A DNA stretch of 42,117 nt from an uncultured Hyphomicrobiales bacterium. Lineage in GTDB: Bacteria > Pseudomonadota > Alphaproteobacteria > Rhizobiales > Xanthobacteraceae. The notes below the pieces were generated by a model that saw only the letters and a list, made by a program, of their open reading frames with translations, was not told the origin of the DNA and searched no databases. Where the stretch lies: contig CAIYTE010000122.1 of the NCBI GenBank assembly GCA_903929045.1, positions 1 through 42,117 of the forward strand, in the 5' to 3' direction. Made by a program: the position numbers and the translations under genes. Below are positions 23,174 to 31,101 of this stretch, piece after piece (the stretch's first letter is position 1; each line of letters opens with the position of its first letter).

Positions 23174-26100
23174 TCAGGCGTTTCGCGCCGCGCCTGAGCG
23201 GCGTGTCGGCGCATGCGCCGATCCGCGCGCGGTGACATCGAGATCGCCCGCCAATTCCGGCATCTCCTGAAGCAGGCGGACGAGTTGCCGTTGCCGGCTA
23301 CTATTGACCTTGATGGTGCGCGGGTCGTCCTCGACGCCCCGGCGCACTTCGTCGGCGCGCACCAGACTATCTATATCCGTGCCGTGATCGGCAAGCTGCG
23401 CCAGCCAGGGCGTGAAGTCTTCCAGCGTCTCGGCGACGACATGGATGACGCCGGACTCGGATTGAACGCGTCCGCTCACCGCGACGTAGCGTGCGCCGAT
23501 AATGACTGGACGCACGCGCTCGAACACCTTTGGCCAGACGATGATATTCGCGACCGCGCTTTCGTCCTCGATAGTGAGGAAGACCACGCCGTTGGCCGAG
23601 CCTGGCCTTTGCCGGCAAGTGACGAGCCCGGAGATGTTCGCGCGCGTGCCGGACTTGAGCGTGCGCAGCGTTTCGTTGCGCAGGATGCCGCGTGTCGACA
23701 GATCGGCGCGCAGGAATTGCGCCGGGTGCGCGCGCAGTGACAGCCGCAGGAAGCGATAGTCGTTGACGACTTCCTCGCCCAGCGGCATCGGCGGCAAGGC
23801 GACGTCGGGCTCGCGTCTTCTGTCATCGTCCGCGAAGGCGGACGATCCAGCAGTTTCCGAAGAGCTGGATACCCCGCCTGCGCGGGGTATGACAAAGGTG
23901 GAGAACAACGGCAGATCGTCATGGCTATCGCCGACGCGGCCGAGCGCCTTGGCGGCCCATAGAGCTTCGCGGCGGGTGAGACCGAGCGAATGGAAGGCAT
24001 CGGCATCGGCCAGCCGTTCCAGCACGCGGGATGACAATCCGGTGCGCAGCCAGACATCGCGGACGGAATCGTATCCGGCGCCGCGGCTTGCGGCGATGAG
24101 GTTCGCATCGTCTTCACCGATGCCCTTGATTTCACGCAGGCCGAGACGTAGCGCCTGTGTCGTGCGGATATCGCTCTTCATACTGATGTGCAGATCGTGC
24201 AGATGGTCTGCGGCGCGCCGGCCCGGCTCCAGTGTCGAATTCCGATCCGAATGATTGACGTCGGGACCGCGCACCTCGACACCGTGCTCGCGGACGTCGC
24301 GGACGATCTGCGCCGCCGAATAGAAGCCCATCGGCTGTGCGTTGAGTAGCGCCGCCGCGAACACGTCCGGATAAAAACATTTTAGCCAGGCCGAGGCATA
24401 GACCAGCAGCGCGAAACTCGCCGCGTGGCTTTCCGGAAAGCCGTATTCGCCGAAGCCTTCGATCTGGCCGAAGCAGCGTTCGGCGAAGTCGCGTTCGTAA
24501 CCTTTGGCCAACATGCCATCGATCATCTTGTTGCGGAATGTTCCGATCGTGCCGGTGCGTTTGAAGGTCGCCATGGCGCGGCGCAGCTGATCGGCTTCGC
24601 TGGGCGTGAATCCGCCGGCGACGATGGCGATTCTCATCGCCTGTTCCTGAAACAGGGGAACGCCGAGCGTTTTTTCGAGCACCTCCTTGAGTTCGTTTTG
24701 AGGTCCGAACTTCGGCTGAGGGTATTCAGGTTTTTCCAGCCCTTGCTTTCGCCGCAGATAGGGATGGACCATGCCGCCTTGGATCGGTCCGGGACGCACG
24801 ATCGCCACTTCGATGACGAGATCATAGAATTTTTCCGGTCGTAGCCGCGGCAGCATGGTCATTTGTGCGCGGCTTTCGACCTGGAACACGCCCAGCGAAT
24901 CCGCGCGGCACAGCATGTCGTAGACCGGCTTTTCTTTTGGAGGGATCGAGGACAGATCGTAGCGTCGCGTCGTACCGTTCGCGGTGATCGAGGTGGAGTG
25001 CTGCAGGGTGCCCGGATAGTGCTGCTGAATCAGGTCGAACGCCTTGCGTATGCAGGACAGCATGCCGAGGCCGAGCACATCGACTTTCAGAATGTCGAGG
25101 GCGTCGAGATCGTTCTTGTCCCATTCAACGAAGGTGCGGTCAGGTATCGCGCCATTGCCGATCGGCATGACCTCGTCGAGCCGGCTGCGCGTGATGACGA
25201 AGCCGCCGACATGCTGCGAAAGATGGCGCGGGAAGCCGTTGATTTCCTTGGCGAGGTGGATGATCTGCTTGACGCGAGGGCTGTCGAGGTCGAGCCCGAC
25301 GCGGGCAATGTCGTTGGTCTTCACAGCACCGCCGCCGGCACCCCAGATCGAGGACGACAGCGCGCCGATGGTGTCTTCGGACAGGCCGAAAACCTTGCCG
25401 ATTTCGCGGATCGCCGAACGGCCGCGGTAGCAGATCACGGTGGCGGCAATGCCGGCATGATCCCGGCCGTATTTTTCGTATATGTGCTGGATGACTTCTT
25501 CGCGCCGCTCGTGCTCGAAGTCGACATCGATGTCGGGCGGTTCGTCCCGTTCGGTCGAAATGAAGCGCTCGAACAGCAAATCGTTCTGGTCCGGATCGAC
25601 TTCGGTGATGCCGAGGCAATAACAAATGGTGGAGTTGGCCGCCGAGCCGCGGCCCTGACAGAGAATGTTCTGCGAACGCGCGTACTGAACAATGTGATTG
25701 ACGGTGAGAAAGTAGCGCGCGTATTGCCGCTCTGCGATCAGCGCCAGTTCATGGGTGATCGCCTTTCGTACTTTCTCAGTCACGCCGTTGGGATAGCGCC
25801 GCTTCGCTCCTTTATGAGCAAGATGGAAGAGCGCTTCCTGCGGCGAGGCAAAGCCGTCAAGCGACTCGTCAGGATATTCGTATTTCAATTCATCGAGCGA
25901 GAAGGTGAGTGCTTCCGATAATATCAGCGTTTCCGCGATCGCTTCCGGTGCGTCGCGGAATAGCCGCAGCATTTCAAGTGGTGGTTTGAGAAAGCGCTCG
26001 GCGTTGACGGCGAGCTTGCGGCCGGCGCGGTCGATGGTCGTCTTCTCGCGGATGCAGGTCAGCACATCGGCTAGCGCCCGCCGGTCGGGATGATGGAAGT

Positions 26101-26641
26101 GCGCGTCGTTGACGGCGATCAGCGGCACGCGCGCGTCGCGGGCAGTTTCACGCAGTTTTATCAAGCGCGCGCGGTCGCGGCCGCGATACAGCATCGAGGC
26201 GGCGAGCCGCACGCGGCCGGGCGCGTGCGTGCGCAGTTTAGTCAGGAACTGAGGATCGCCAGCCATCGTGATCATCTCGAGCCCGAACGAATGGGCAATG
26301 AGATCGTCGAGATGCAGAATGCATTCGCCCTTTTTGGCCTTTCGATTGCCGATAGTCAGCAGGCGCGTGAGCCGGCCCCAGCCGGGGCGGTCGCGCGGAT
26401 AGGCGAGAATGTCCGGCGTGCCGTCGGCGAAAACGAGCCGCGCGCCGGGATGATATTTCAGCGGCAATTTGTGTTCACGCTTGATGAGATGCGCGCGGAC
26501 GACTCCGGCAACGGTATTGCGGTCGCACAGACCGAGTCCATCGAGCCCCAGATGCGCCGCCTGCACCATCAGTTCTTCGGGATGCGACGCCCCGCGCAGG
26601 AAGGAGAAGTTCGAGGCCGTGGCGAATTCGAGATAACGCAT
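23174..26641 (-). CDS. dnaE2: Error-prone DNA polymerase DnaE2 (ImuC)
   Basis: Alpha-subunit-like C-family polymerase of 1155 residues that performs SOS mutagenesis with ImuA and ImuB. The PHP domain opens with ATASNFSFLRGASHPEEL (8-25). The polymerase active site includes PDIDVDFEHERREEV near 370, followed by YEKYGRDHAGIAATV. The C-terminal OB domain covers about 985-1070 (RANISGLVTCRQRPGSANG). It is the third gene of imuA-imuB-dnaE2, 15 bp after imuB, under the SOS box at 28975-28989. Unusually, residues about 916-941 are encoded by an in-frame REPIN-like repeat (VIPRAGGVSSSSETAGSSAF..) placed in the linker before the conserved VALPPMPLGEEV; the reading frame remains open. Confidence 0.95.
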   Translation of the reverse strand: MRYLEFATASNFSFLRGASHPEELMVQAAHLGLDGLGLCDRNTVAGVVRAHLIKREHKLPLKYHPGARLVFADGTPDILAYPRDRPGWGRLTRLLTIGNRKAKKGECILHLDDLIAHSFGLEMITMAGDPQFLTKLRTHAPGRVRLAASMLYRGRDRARLIKLRETARDARVPLIAVNDAHFHHPDRRALADVLTCIREKTTIDRAGRKLAVNAERFLKPPLEMLRLFRDAPEAIAETLILSEALTFSLDELKYEYPDESLDGFASPQEALFHLAHKGAKRRYPNGVTEKVRKAITHELALIAERQYARYFLTVNHIVQYARSQNILCQGRGSAANSTICYCLGITEVDPDQNDLLFERFISTERDEPPDIDVDFEHERREEVIQHIYEKYGRDHAGIAATVICYRGRSAIREIGKVFGLSEDTIGALSSSIWGAGGGAVKTNDIARVGLDLDSPRVKQIIHLAKEINGFPRHLSQHVGGFVITRSRLDEVMPIGNGAIPDRTFVEWDKNDLDALDILKVDVLGLGMLSCIRKAFDLIQQHYPGTLQHSTSITANGTTRRYDLSSIPPKEKPVYDMLCRADSLGVFQVESRAQMTMLPRLRPEKFYDLVIEVAIVRPGPIQGGMVHPYLRRKQGLEKPEYPQPKFGPQNELKEVLEKTLGVPLFQEQAMRIAIVAGGFTPSEADQLRRAMATFKRTGTIGTFRNKMIDGMLAKGYERDFAERCFGQIEGFGEYGFPESHAASFALLVYASAWLKCFYPDVFAAALLNAQPMGFYSAAQIVRDVREHGVEVRGPDVNHSDRNSTLEPGRRAADHLHDLHISMKSDIRTTQALRLGLREIKGIGEDDANLIAASRGAGYDSVRDVWLRTGLSSRVLERLADADAFHSLGLTRREALWAAKALGRVGDSHDDLPLFSTFVIPRAGGVSSSSETAGSSAFADDDRRREPDVALPPMPLGEEVVNDYRFLRLSLRAHPAQFLRADLSTRGILRNETLRTLKSGTRANISGLVTCRQRPGSANGVVFLTIEDESAVANIIVWPKVFERVRPVIIGARYVAVSGRVQSESGVIHVVAETLEDFTPWLAQLADHGTDIDSLVRADEVRRGVEDDPRTIKVNSSRQRQLVRLLQEMPELAGDLDVTARGSAHAPTRRSGAARNA
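23821..23894. repeat. REPIN-like repeat inside the dnaE2 coding sequence
   Basis: It carries the family hallmarks: ends TGTCATC and TATGACA, left hairpin around CGTCCGCGAAGGCGGACG then ATCCAGCA, short spacer, and right half GCTGGATACCCCGCCTGCGCGGGG. At 74 bases it is shorter than the intergenic copies. It is translated as part of DnaE2 without stop or frameshift. Confidence 0.85.
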
Positions 26642-26656
26642 GACACGCTTGAATCC

Positions 26657-28246
26657 TCACCCGAAACTGCCGTGCACGAACCAGCTTGGCGGCTTCGTGA
26701 CGTTGGGCACGAAGTCGCGATAAAGCCCCGCGCGGAACAGCCAGAAGCGCAGGCCCATCTTGTCCTCGACACGGAAGTAATCGCGCGCCAGTTGTTCAAA
26801 TGAAGAATCTTCGTCGGACTTGCTCCACCACATGCCTTCGATGCGCTCCGGGCCTTCCGCGGCGATCACGTCGTGAACGGCGCGGCGCCATTTGAAACGC
26901 AGCGGCGGCCCGTCAGGCACTTCAGCGACCGCTTCGATGGGTTCGGGCCTCGCCAGTAGCCGCAACGGCCGTGGCGCCAGTTCGCTCTGCGTGCGATGGC
27001 GGCGGAACGCCGCCCAGCCGTCATCCGATGCGGCTTGCGCGGGCACATGGACGGCGGTGAGCTCGGGACTATGGCTGTCCCGCGCCACCAGCCGGTGAAC
27101 ACGATGCGCACCGAGGCGGGCGCTCAGCCGATCGACCAGCCGGTCCATCTCGGCGCAGTCCTCGGCATTGCCGATACCGATTTGTTCAGGCGAGCAGGCT
27201 TCCGCCACTTCCACGGACAGCCGCGCCATGTCGAATCCGAAACCGGGATCGAGCGCATCGGCCAAGGCCGCGAGCCGTTCGGCAAACAGCGCGCGAATGG
27301 CGGCCGGATCGCGCAAGGGCCTCGATGTGCCGGCGGCAAGGCGGCGCAGTTCGCCGTCGGTACGGAATAACGTGAGCTCGAGGCGCCGCGCGCCGTCGCC
27401 CCGCCGCTCCAGCGCAAAAGCCAGACGCGCCGCGAGTTTCTTGACGGTGCCGAGCACATCCTCCTCGCGGCCGATAGGCTCATTGAAGCGTTGCTCGGCG
27501 ACATAGGGCGCGACCGGCAGCCGCGGCCTCAGCGGCTCATGCTCATGACCGCGCGCGCGGTCGAGCTGGTGCAGCAATCCGGCGCCGAAACGCGCGGTGA
27601 GCGGGCTGCGCGGCAGGTCGATGATATCGCCGATGCGCTTGAGGCCGACACGCGCCAGCGCCGCCACGGTCGAAGGCTCCAGCCGCAACGCGGCGAGCGG
27701 CAGCGGCGACAAAATCCTGCGCTCGTCGCCATTGGCGTAACCGGCCGGCTTTCCGTAATGCGCGGCGGCCCAGGCCGTACCGATCGTGCCGGCGATGGCG
27801 ATGCGATAGGCAAAGCCGGCGCGCATAAGGCGCTCGGTGAGATCCGCGACCAAAGCCTGCTCGCCGCCGTACAGATGCGCGCAACCAGTAATGTCGAGCA
27901 GCAGTCCGTCCGGTGCATCGCAGGCGATCAGCGGCGTGTAACGCAAACACCAGTCGGCGATGCCTTCCAGCAATGCCGCATCGGCATCGGCGTCTTCCGG
28001 CATGACATCGAGCGCGGGATGCATGGCGCGCGCCTGCGCCAATGCGATGCCGGTGTGCAGGCCACGCCGTTCCGCTTCGTCATCAATGGCAACAAGCAGG
28101 TCGGCATTGCCGCGCCGGCCACTGACAGCGAGGGGTGCCGCGGGCGAAACGTCAGGCGACGTGACGCGCCGCCGCCGGACGATGCGGTCGGTCGAGAGCC
28201 GGTTCAGCCACAGGCACAGCAGGCGCTGCGAGGACGAAGCGTTCAT
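26657..28246 (-). CDS. imuB: ImuB, Y-family polymerase-like mutagenesis protein
   Basis: Catalytically inactive Y-family relative of 529 residues that links the mutasome to the beta clamp. Family signatures: LLCLWLNRLSTDRIVRRRR at the N-terminus (where active polymerases have DMDAFFAS), LLDITGCAHLYGGEQALVADL near 150, and the C-terminal PPSWFVHGSFG. The start at 28246 is chosen because the conserved N-terminus begins 7 residues later; a longer open frame upstream runs inside imuA and is not plausible. This choice still leaves a 95-base overlap with imuA, an unusual extent. The protein is required together with DnaE2 in organisms that have this cassette (family knowledge). Confidence 0.92.
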   Translation of the reverse strand: MNASSSQRLLCLWLNRLSTDRIVRRRRVTSPDVSPAAPLAVSGRRGNADLLVAIDDEAERRGLHTGIALAQARAMHPALDVMPEDADADAALLEGIADWCLRYTPLIACDAPDGLLLDITGCAHLYGGEQALVADLTERLMRAGFAYRIAIAGTIGTAWAAAHYGKPAGYANGDERRILSPLPLAALRLEPSTVAALARVGLKRIGDIIDLPRSPLTARFGAGLLHQLDRARGHEHEPLRPRLPVAPYVAEQRFNEPIGREEDVLGTVKKLAARLAFALERRGDGARRLELTLFRTDGELRRLAAGTSRPLRDPAAIRALFAERLAALADALDPGFGFDMARLSVEVAEACSPEQIGIGNAEDCAEMDRLVDRLSARLGAHRVHRLVARDSHSPELTAVHVPAQAASDDGWAAFRRHRTQSELAPRPLRLLARPEPIEAVAEVPDGPPLRFKWRRAVHDVIAAEGPERIEGMWWSKSDEDSSFEQLARDYFRVEDKMGLRFWLFRAGLYRDFVPNVTKPPSWFVHGSFG

Positions 28247-28913
28247 CGGTGTCACTCCATTCGAGAATCCAGGATGCGGTGGGGCCGCGGCGATTGCGCG
28301 TGAGATGCACGGCGAACCGCGGCGCGCCGAAATCGAAACTGTGCGGATGCGCCGAAGGCGCGGCACCGGCGATCCACCGCGTCACGGCGGTCGACGCGTC
28401 GCGGCCGGGCCTGGCGCGCAGCAGCAGCGCCAACGCGCCGCTCTCGGCCGCAGCGAGCGACAACCGGCGCACCGCGACGGCATCGAGCGCGCCCTGACGC
28501 AGTTCGCCGATCACGGCAGTGACGGCGCGACAGCGCAGCGCTTCTTCCATGGTCCACAACAGATCGCGCGTCTGCGACACGGCGACCGTCAGCAGCCGCT
28601 CGGGGACAAGCTTGAAGGCATCCAATCCCGGCCCGTAGGGCAGACCGCTTTCGAGGCGCGCCATGTCTTCGGCGACCCACACCACATGCGCGGCCGCGGG
28701 GATCAGCCCGAGCGTGAAACCGGTGGCGGCGGCGATGTGGTTCTCCGCCGGGGCGGCGATTTCATGCAGCGCGCCGCGCGGCAGGCCGCCGCCTAGAATG
28801 TCGTCGATGGCCGCAATGCCGAACGGCAAAGCGTGCGGACCGTCCTCCAATCCGGCCGGCTTCTCGAGAGCCTTGAGCTGCTGGCGCAGTTCGTCGCGTA
28901 CATCGTGGAGCAT
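28152..28913 (-). CDS. imuA: ImuA, RecA-like mutagenesis protein
   Basis: First gene of the SOS mutagenesis cassette, 253 residues. It has the ImuA pattern LPFGIAAIDDILGGGLPRGALHEIAAPAENHIAAATGF (about 29-66), a RecA-like core, and the late block FGAPRFAVHLTRNRRGPTASWILEW. Its last 31 codons run inside imuB in another frame; the C-terminal part after ILEW is proline/alanine-rich and could be dispensable. Start at the ATG 28913, 61 bases downstream of a perfect GTTC-N7-GTTC LexA box. Partners are ImuB and DnaE2, and it is expected to be induced by DNA damage. Confidence 0.9.
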   Translation of the reverse strand: MLHDVRDELRQQLKALEKPAGLEDGPHALPFGIAAIDDILGGGLPRGALHEIAAPAENHIAAATGFTLGLIPAAAHVVWVAEDMARLESGLPYGPGLDAFKLVPERLLTVAVSQTRDLLWTMEEALRCRAVTAVIGELRQGALDAVAVRRLSLAAAESGALALLLRARPGRDASTAVTRWIAGAAPSAHPHSFDFGAPRFAVHLTRNRRGPTASWILEWSDTDERFVLAAPAVPVAEPALDRPHRPAAARHVA

Positions 28914-28974
28914 CGATCAAGCCTTTGCCAACGCAGAACAATTCGGCGTATTGCAACGCCGGGCATGGTTTTAT

Positions 28975-28989
28975 GTTCACTATTTGTTC
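28975..28989. promoter_or_regulatory. SOS (LexA) box of the imuA-imuB-dnaE2 operon
   Basis: GTTC-ACTATTT-GTTC matches exactly the direct-repeat LexA box GTTC-N7-GTTC of alphaproteobacteria. It lies 61 bases upstream of the imuA start, the normal place for repression of this cassette. Confidence 0.9.
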
Positions 28990-29127
28990 TAATCTGAACC
29001 ACAGACTTTGGCCGGTCAAGCCGCAAGGGAGAGGGCAGCATGGGCTGCTCGAGCACCATGCCTAGAGCGTCACGCCCCTATCGCCGCGCTGGGTCCCGTC
29101 CGGAGAGCCGAATCCGGAGGACCGCAG

Positions 29128-29229
29128 TCAGGCGTGGGTGACGAAAATGATGAACACATAGGCTGCCAGCACACTGGCAACCCACATGAGCCGGGGATCG
29201 GCGCGGTTCTTGTCCATGCCTTTGCTCAT
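29128..29229 (-). CDS. Small single-span membrane peptide (33 aa)
   Basis: A short frame not near any other coding sequence. It encodes MSKGMDKNRADPRLMWVASV followed by LAAYVFIIFVTHA: a charged N-terminus and one hydrophobic segment of about 18 residues (14-31). ATG codons at residues 1 and 5 are both possible; AAAGG lies just before the second. Charged head plus one helix looks like a real small membrane protein, but no family is recognised. A TGCAAAA-GCAT-TTTTGCA dyad at 29257-29274 lies 28 bases upstream and could be its control site. It stands alone between imuA and the flavin oxidoreductase gene. Confidence 0.45.
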   Translation of the reverse strand: MSKGMDKNRADPRLMWVASVLAAYVFIIFVTHA

Positions 29230-29440
29230 ACAAGCGATGTGCCAAAGTGAAGGCATTGCAAAAGCATTTTTGCAGGTGAGCCTTGCGCCTTTGTTAAATC
29301 CCGCGTTCCATCGCGCATCGTCGCGCCGGGCGACGGGACAAGGTCTGTTTTTCTGACCCTTCCCCTCCAGGGGAGGGTGAGGGCAGTTTCAAACCTGTGC
29401 CTATTAGACAAGGCGCGGTGCGCGTCCCATATAACTCTCC
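29230..29440. other. Intergenic region before the second luciferase-like gene
   Basis: No gene is supported here. Visible items are the AT-rich dyad TGCAAAA-GCAT-TTTTGCA (29257-29274) and a GC-rich TCCCCT-CC-AGGGGA hairpin (29361-29374) of the same type as 10761-10775. The promoter of the gene at 29441 must lie here. Confidence 0.45.
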
Positions 29441-30475
29441 ATGAAAAACGCCAGCTTGAAGAATTTGGGCTTCCTCTCCTTCGGTCACTGGACCCCGTCG
29501 CCCCAGGTGCAGGTGCGCACGGCGTCCGATGTGCTGCTGCAATCCATCGAACTCGCCGTCGCGGCGGAAGAACTCGGGCTCGATGGCGCCTATTTCCGCG
29601 TCCATCACTTCGCCCGGCAACTGGCGTCGCCGTTTCCGCTGCTTGCGGCCTGCGGCGCGCGGACGAAGAAGATCGAACTCGGCACCGCCGTCATCGACAT
29701 GCGCTACGAGAACCCGCTTTATATGGCGGAGGATGCGGGCGCGGCCGATCTCATCAGCGGCGGGCGTTTACAGCTCGGCATTTCGCGCGGCTCGCCGGAG
29801 CAAGTGATCGACGGCTTCCGCTATTTCGGTTACGTGCCGGCCGAAGGCAAAACCGACGCCGACATGGCGCGTCGGCATACGGAAGTTTTTCTCGACGTGC
29901 TGCGTGGCGAGGGTTTCGCCAAGCCCAATCCGAATCCGATGTTTCCCAATGCGCCAGGCCTGTTGCGCCTCGAGCCGCATGCGGAAGGATTGCGCGAGCG
30001 CATCTGGTGGGGCGCCGGCACCAACGCGACGGCGCAGTGGGCCGCCAAGCTCGGCATGAATTTGCAATCGTCGACATTGAAGATCGACGAGAGCGGCAAG
30101 CCGTTTCATGTGCAGCAGGCCGAGCAGATCCGGCTCTATAAAGACGCGTGGAAAGAGGCGGGACACACGCGCACGCCGCGCGTCTCGGTGTCGCGCTCGA
30201 TCTTCGCATTGGTCAACGATCAGGACCGCATGTATTTTGGCCGCGGCGATGAGAAGGATCAGGTCGGCTATCTCGGCGGCACCGAACGCGCCATCTTCGG
30301 CCGCAGCTTCGCGGCGGAGCCGGACAAGCTCATCGAGCAGCTGAAAGGCGACGAGGCGATCGCCGAAGCCGACACGTTGCTGCTCACCGTGCCGAACCAG
30401 CTCGGCGTCGACTACAACGCGCATGTCATCGAGGCGATCCTCAAGCACGTCGCGCCGGGGATGGGCTGGCGGTGA
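29441..30475 (+). CDS. Luciferase-like (LLM) flavin-dependent oxidoreductase, second in window
   Basis: TIM-barrel flavoenzyme of 344 residues. Family blocks: LGFLSFGHWTPSP at the N-terminus, AAEELGLDGAYFRVHHFARQLASPFPLLAACGARTKKIELGTAV (about 44-87), then MRYENPLYMAEDAGAADLISGGRLQLGISRGSP, which is the bacterial-luciferase-like core. It is not closely related to the LLM gene at 7284-8372. No strong ribosome site is seen; the start is set by the family N-terminus. It is a single gene with a REPIN-like repeat at its 3' end. The reaction is unknown, probably FMNH2-dependent monooxygenation. Confidence 0.86.
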   Translation: MKNASLKNLGFLSFGHWTPSPQVQVRTASDVLLQSIELAVAAEELGLDGAYFRVHHFARQLASPFPLLAACGARTKKIELGTAVIDMRYENPLYMAEDAGAADLISGGRLQLGISRGSPEQVIDGFRYFGYVPAEGKTDADMARRHTEVFLDVLRGEGFAKPNPNPMFPNAPGLLRLEPHAEGLRERIWWGAGTNATAQWAAKLGMNLQSSTLKIDESGKPFHVQQAEQIRLYKDAWKEAGHTRTPRVSVSRSIFALVNDQDRMYFGRGDEKDQVGYLGGTERAIFGRSFAAEPDKLIEQLKGDEAIAEADTLLLTVPNQLGVDYNAHVIEAILKHVAPGMGWR

Positions 30476-30488
30476 TGTGCTGACTGCC

Positions 30489-30571
30489 GCTCGTCCCCGC
30501 GAAAGCGGGGACCCAGGAGTCGCAAACACCGTCTTTGATCGCCCTGGATTCCCGCTTGCGCGGGAATGAGC
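30489..30571. repeat. REPIN-like repeat, left flank of the thioesterase gene
   Basis: Ends GCTCGTC and AATGAGC. Left hairpin CCCCGCGAAAGCGGGG then ACCCAGG; right half CCTGGATTCCCGCTTGCGCGGGAA. It fills the convergent gap between the flavin oxidoreductase and thioesterase genes, only two bases from the latter's stop. Confidence 0.85.
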
Positions 30572-30573
30572 AG

Positions 30574-31008
30574 TTACCTCACCAACTTCTCCAGCGCCGT
30601 CCTCAAAGCCTCCGGCAGCGGCACCGGTCTGTTGGTCGCGCGGTCGACATAGACGTGGACAAAGTGGCCCTGCGCCGCGGCGGTCGTATCGTCGTTGCCG
30701 AAAATGCCGACTTCGTAGCGCACGCTGGAGGTGCCGAGCTTCGTCACACGCAGACCGGCGCGCAATTTGTCGGGAAACGCCACCGGCTTGAAGTAATTGC
30801 ATTTGGTTTCGACGACGAGGCCGATGGTCGTGCCTTTGGCGATGTCGAGCGCGCCCTGCGCGATCAGATAGCCGTTCACGACGGTGTCGAAGAACTCGTA
30901 ATAGACGACGTTGTTGATGTGGCCGTAGACGTCGTTGTCGACCCAGCGCGTCGTGATGTCGGAAAAGTGCGCGAAGTCTGCGGCGGTGAGGGGTACGGGC
31001 TTTTCCAT
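30574..31008 (-). CDS. Acyl-CoA thioesterase, 4-hydroxybenzoyl-CoA thioesterase/YbgC family
   Basis: Hotdog-fold hydrolase of 144 residues. The active-site motif TRWVDNDVYGHINNVVYYEFFD (20-41) contains the DxDxxGHxNN pattern of the family. It hydrolyses an acyl-CoA, and the chain type is not predictable. Start ATG at 31008; AGTC lies upstream but no strong ribosome site. The gene is bracketed by two REPIN-like repeats (30489-30571 and 31028-31093), so this gene plus repeats forms a neat cassette. The FMN-dependent oxidase lies upstream on the same strand, separated by one repeat. Confidence 0.87.
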   Translation of the reverse strand: MEKPVPLTAADFAHFSDITTRWVDNDVYGHINNVVYYEFFDTVVNGYLIAQGALDIAKGTTIGLVVETKCNYFKPVAFPDKLRAGLRVTKLGTSSVRYEVGIFGNDDTTAAAQGHFVHVYVDRATNRPVPLPEALRTALEKLVR

Positions 31009-31027
31009 GACTCGACCATTGCACCCC

Positions 31028-31093
31028 GCTCATTCCCGCGAAAGCGGGAATCCGGGGCTAAATAACTGGGTCCCCGCTTTCGCGGGGGCGAGC
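31028..31093. repeat. REPIN-like repeat, right flank of the thioesterase gene
   Basis: Ends GCTCATT and GGCGAGC. Left hairpin TTCCCGCGAAAGCGGGAA then TCCGGG; right half CTGGGTCCCCGCTTTCGCGGGGG. The spacer is short. It lies between the oxidase and thioesterase genes, both on the minus strand. Confidence 0.85.
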
Positions 31094-31101
31094 GGAAAGA
31101 T

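Noticed and set aside
28247-28366. Longer ImuB with a start inside imuA
   Set aside because: Residues before NASSSQRLLCLWLNRL do not fit the family N-terminus and would only lengthen the overlap with imuA.
30489-31093. CRISPR-like array
   Set aside because: Only two palindromic elements with a gene between them; no regular short spacers and no cas genes.
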